From contig JACQXP010000388.1 of the NCBI GenBank assembly GCA_016208645.1, positions 1-5,912 of the forward strand: DNA of 5,912 nucleotides, in the 5' to 3' direction. Under the pieces are notes generated by a model that was not told where the DNA came from, made no database searches, and was given only the letters and a program-made list of their open reading frames with translations. The stretch is from Candidatus Methylomirabilota bacterium. GTDB lineage: Bacteria > Methylomirabilota > Methylomirabilia > Methylomirabilales > 2-02-FULL-66-22. Made by a program: the position numbers and the translations under genes. Shown piece after piece: positions 5,728 through 5,912 of this stretch. How positions within the stretch are numbered: the stretch's first letter is position 1; every line of letters starts with the position of its first letter.

Positions 5728-5838
5728 GCTCCGTGCGCAGGGCAGGGAGTCGTTTCACTGTCGCTGTCCCTGTCGGAGATCCCGGTCCCACCACGCCGGC
5801 GTCAGGGCTCGATGGGCAGGGTTTCCTGGGTACCGGGA
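5728..5838. other. Non-coding stretch without a supported gene
   Basis: Three tandem hexamers, CTGTCG, CTGTCC and CTGTCG, lie at 5758-5775. GGTCCC (5785-5790 region) and GGGACC (near 5835-5840) could pair weakly across a long loop. I see no intrinsic terminator with a T-run for topA, no tRNA and no convincing promoter. An open frame from GTG 5733 runs into the final poly-C but has no ribosome-binding site and reads as low-complexity protein. Confidence 0.4.
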
Positions 5839-5861
5839 CCCAACCCCCAACACCCAATCCC
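5839..5861 (-). other. Potential G-quadruplex motif
   Basis: On the + strand four C-tracts occur at 5839-5841, 5844-5848, 5853-5855 and 5859-5861, separated by two to four bases. The minus strand therefore has four G-tracts of at least three with short loops, which meets the usual G-quadruplex pattern; the + strand could form an i-motif. It lies 150 bp after topA. A biological role is not shown. Confidence 0.6.
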
Positions 5862-5881
5862 AAATCCTCGACCCCCAGCAC

Positions 5882-5912
<31 letters not shown>

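Overview
This 5.9 kb window comes from a high-G+C bacterial chromosome. The coding lines I counted in topA are about 70% G+C, and third codon positions are almost all G or C. Three housekeeping-type genes lie on the + strand: a secreted LysM protein (44-1177), the DNA-processing protein DprA (1221-2372) and DNA topoisomerase I, TopA (3191-5689). The dprA-topA pairing is a widespread bacterial gene order. The high G+C, the Sec signal peptide on a LysM protein and the short C-rich intergenic repeats would fit an uncultured Gram-negative lineage such as Methylomirabilota/Rokubacteria or a relative. That placement is a weak inference, not something the sequence proves.

Layout. Bases 1-47 appear to be the tail of an upstream gene whose stop codon overlaps the start of the LysM gene (ATGA). 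The LysM gene and dprA are 43 bp apart and probably co-transcribed; an inverted repeat sits just before dprA and covers part of its ribosome-binding region. An intrinsic terminator (2405-2433) follows dprA. Between this terminator and topA lies the most distinctive part of the window, a cassette of about 670 bp (2451-3123) of much lower G+C. It carries a 128-residue four-helix-bundle protein of the 23S rRNA intervening-sequence (IVP/S23) family, bracketed by related TTCGAA-rich repeat boxes in the order A, B (inverted), A', gene, B'. Its outermost 9 bp are perfect inverted repeats. The gene's start codon lies inside box A', and an in-frame copy of that start occurs in box A 132 bp upstream. 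topA begins 67 bp after the cassette, with its own Shine-Dalgarno sequence and a GTG start.

The last 223 bases contain no gene I can support. They hold AGCCATC heptamer repeats, CTGTCS hexamer repeats, a run of C-tracts that is a G-quadruplex motif on the minus strand, and a terminal run of 28 C, which may be an assembly edge.

How the genes relate. TopA relaxes negative supercoils during transcription and replication. DprA protects incoming single-stranded DNA and loads RecA on it. The LysM protein acts outside the cytoplasm at the cell wall. Their linkage looks like conserved neighbourhood rather than a single pathway. The IVP cassette looks like a later insertion between dprA and topA. I see no defence system, CRISPR array, tRNA, rRNA or transposase here.
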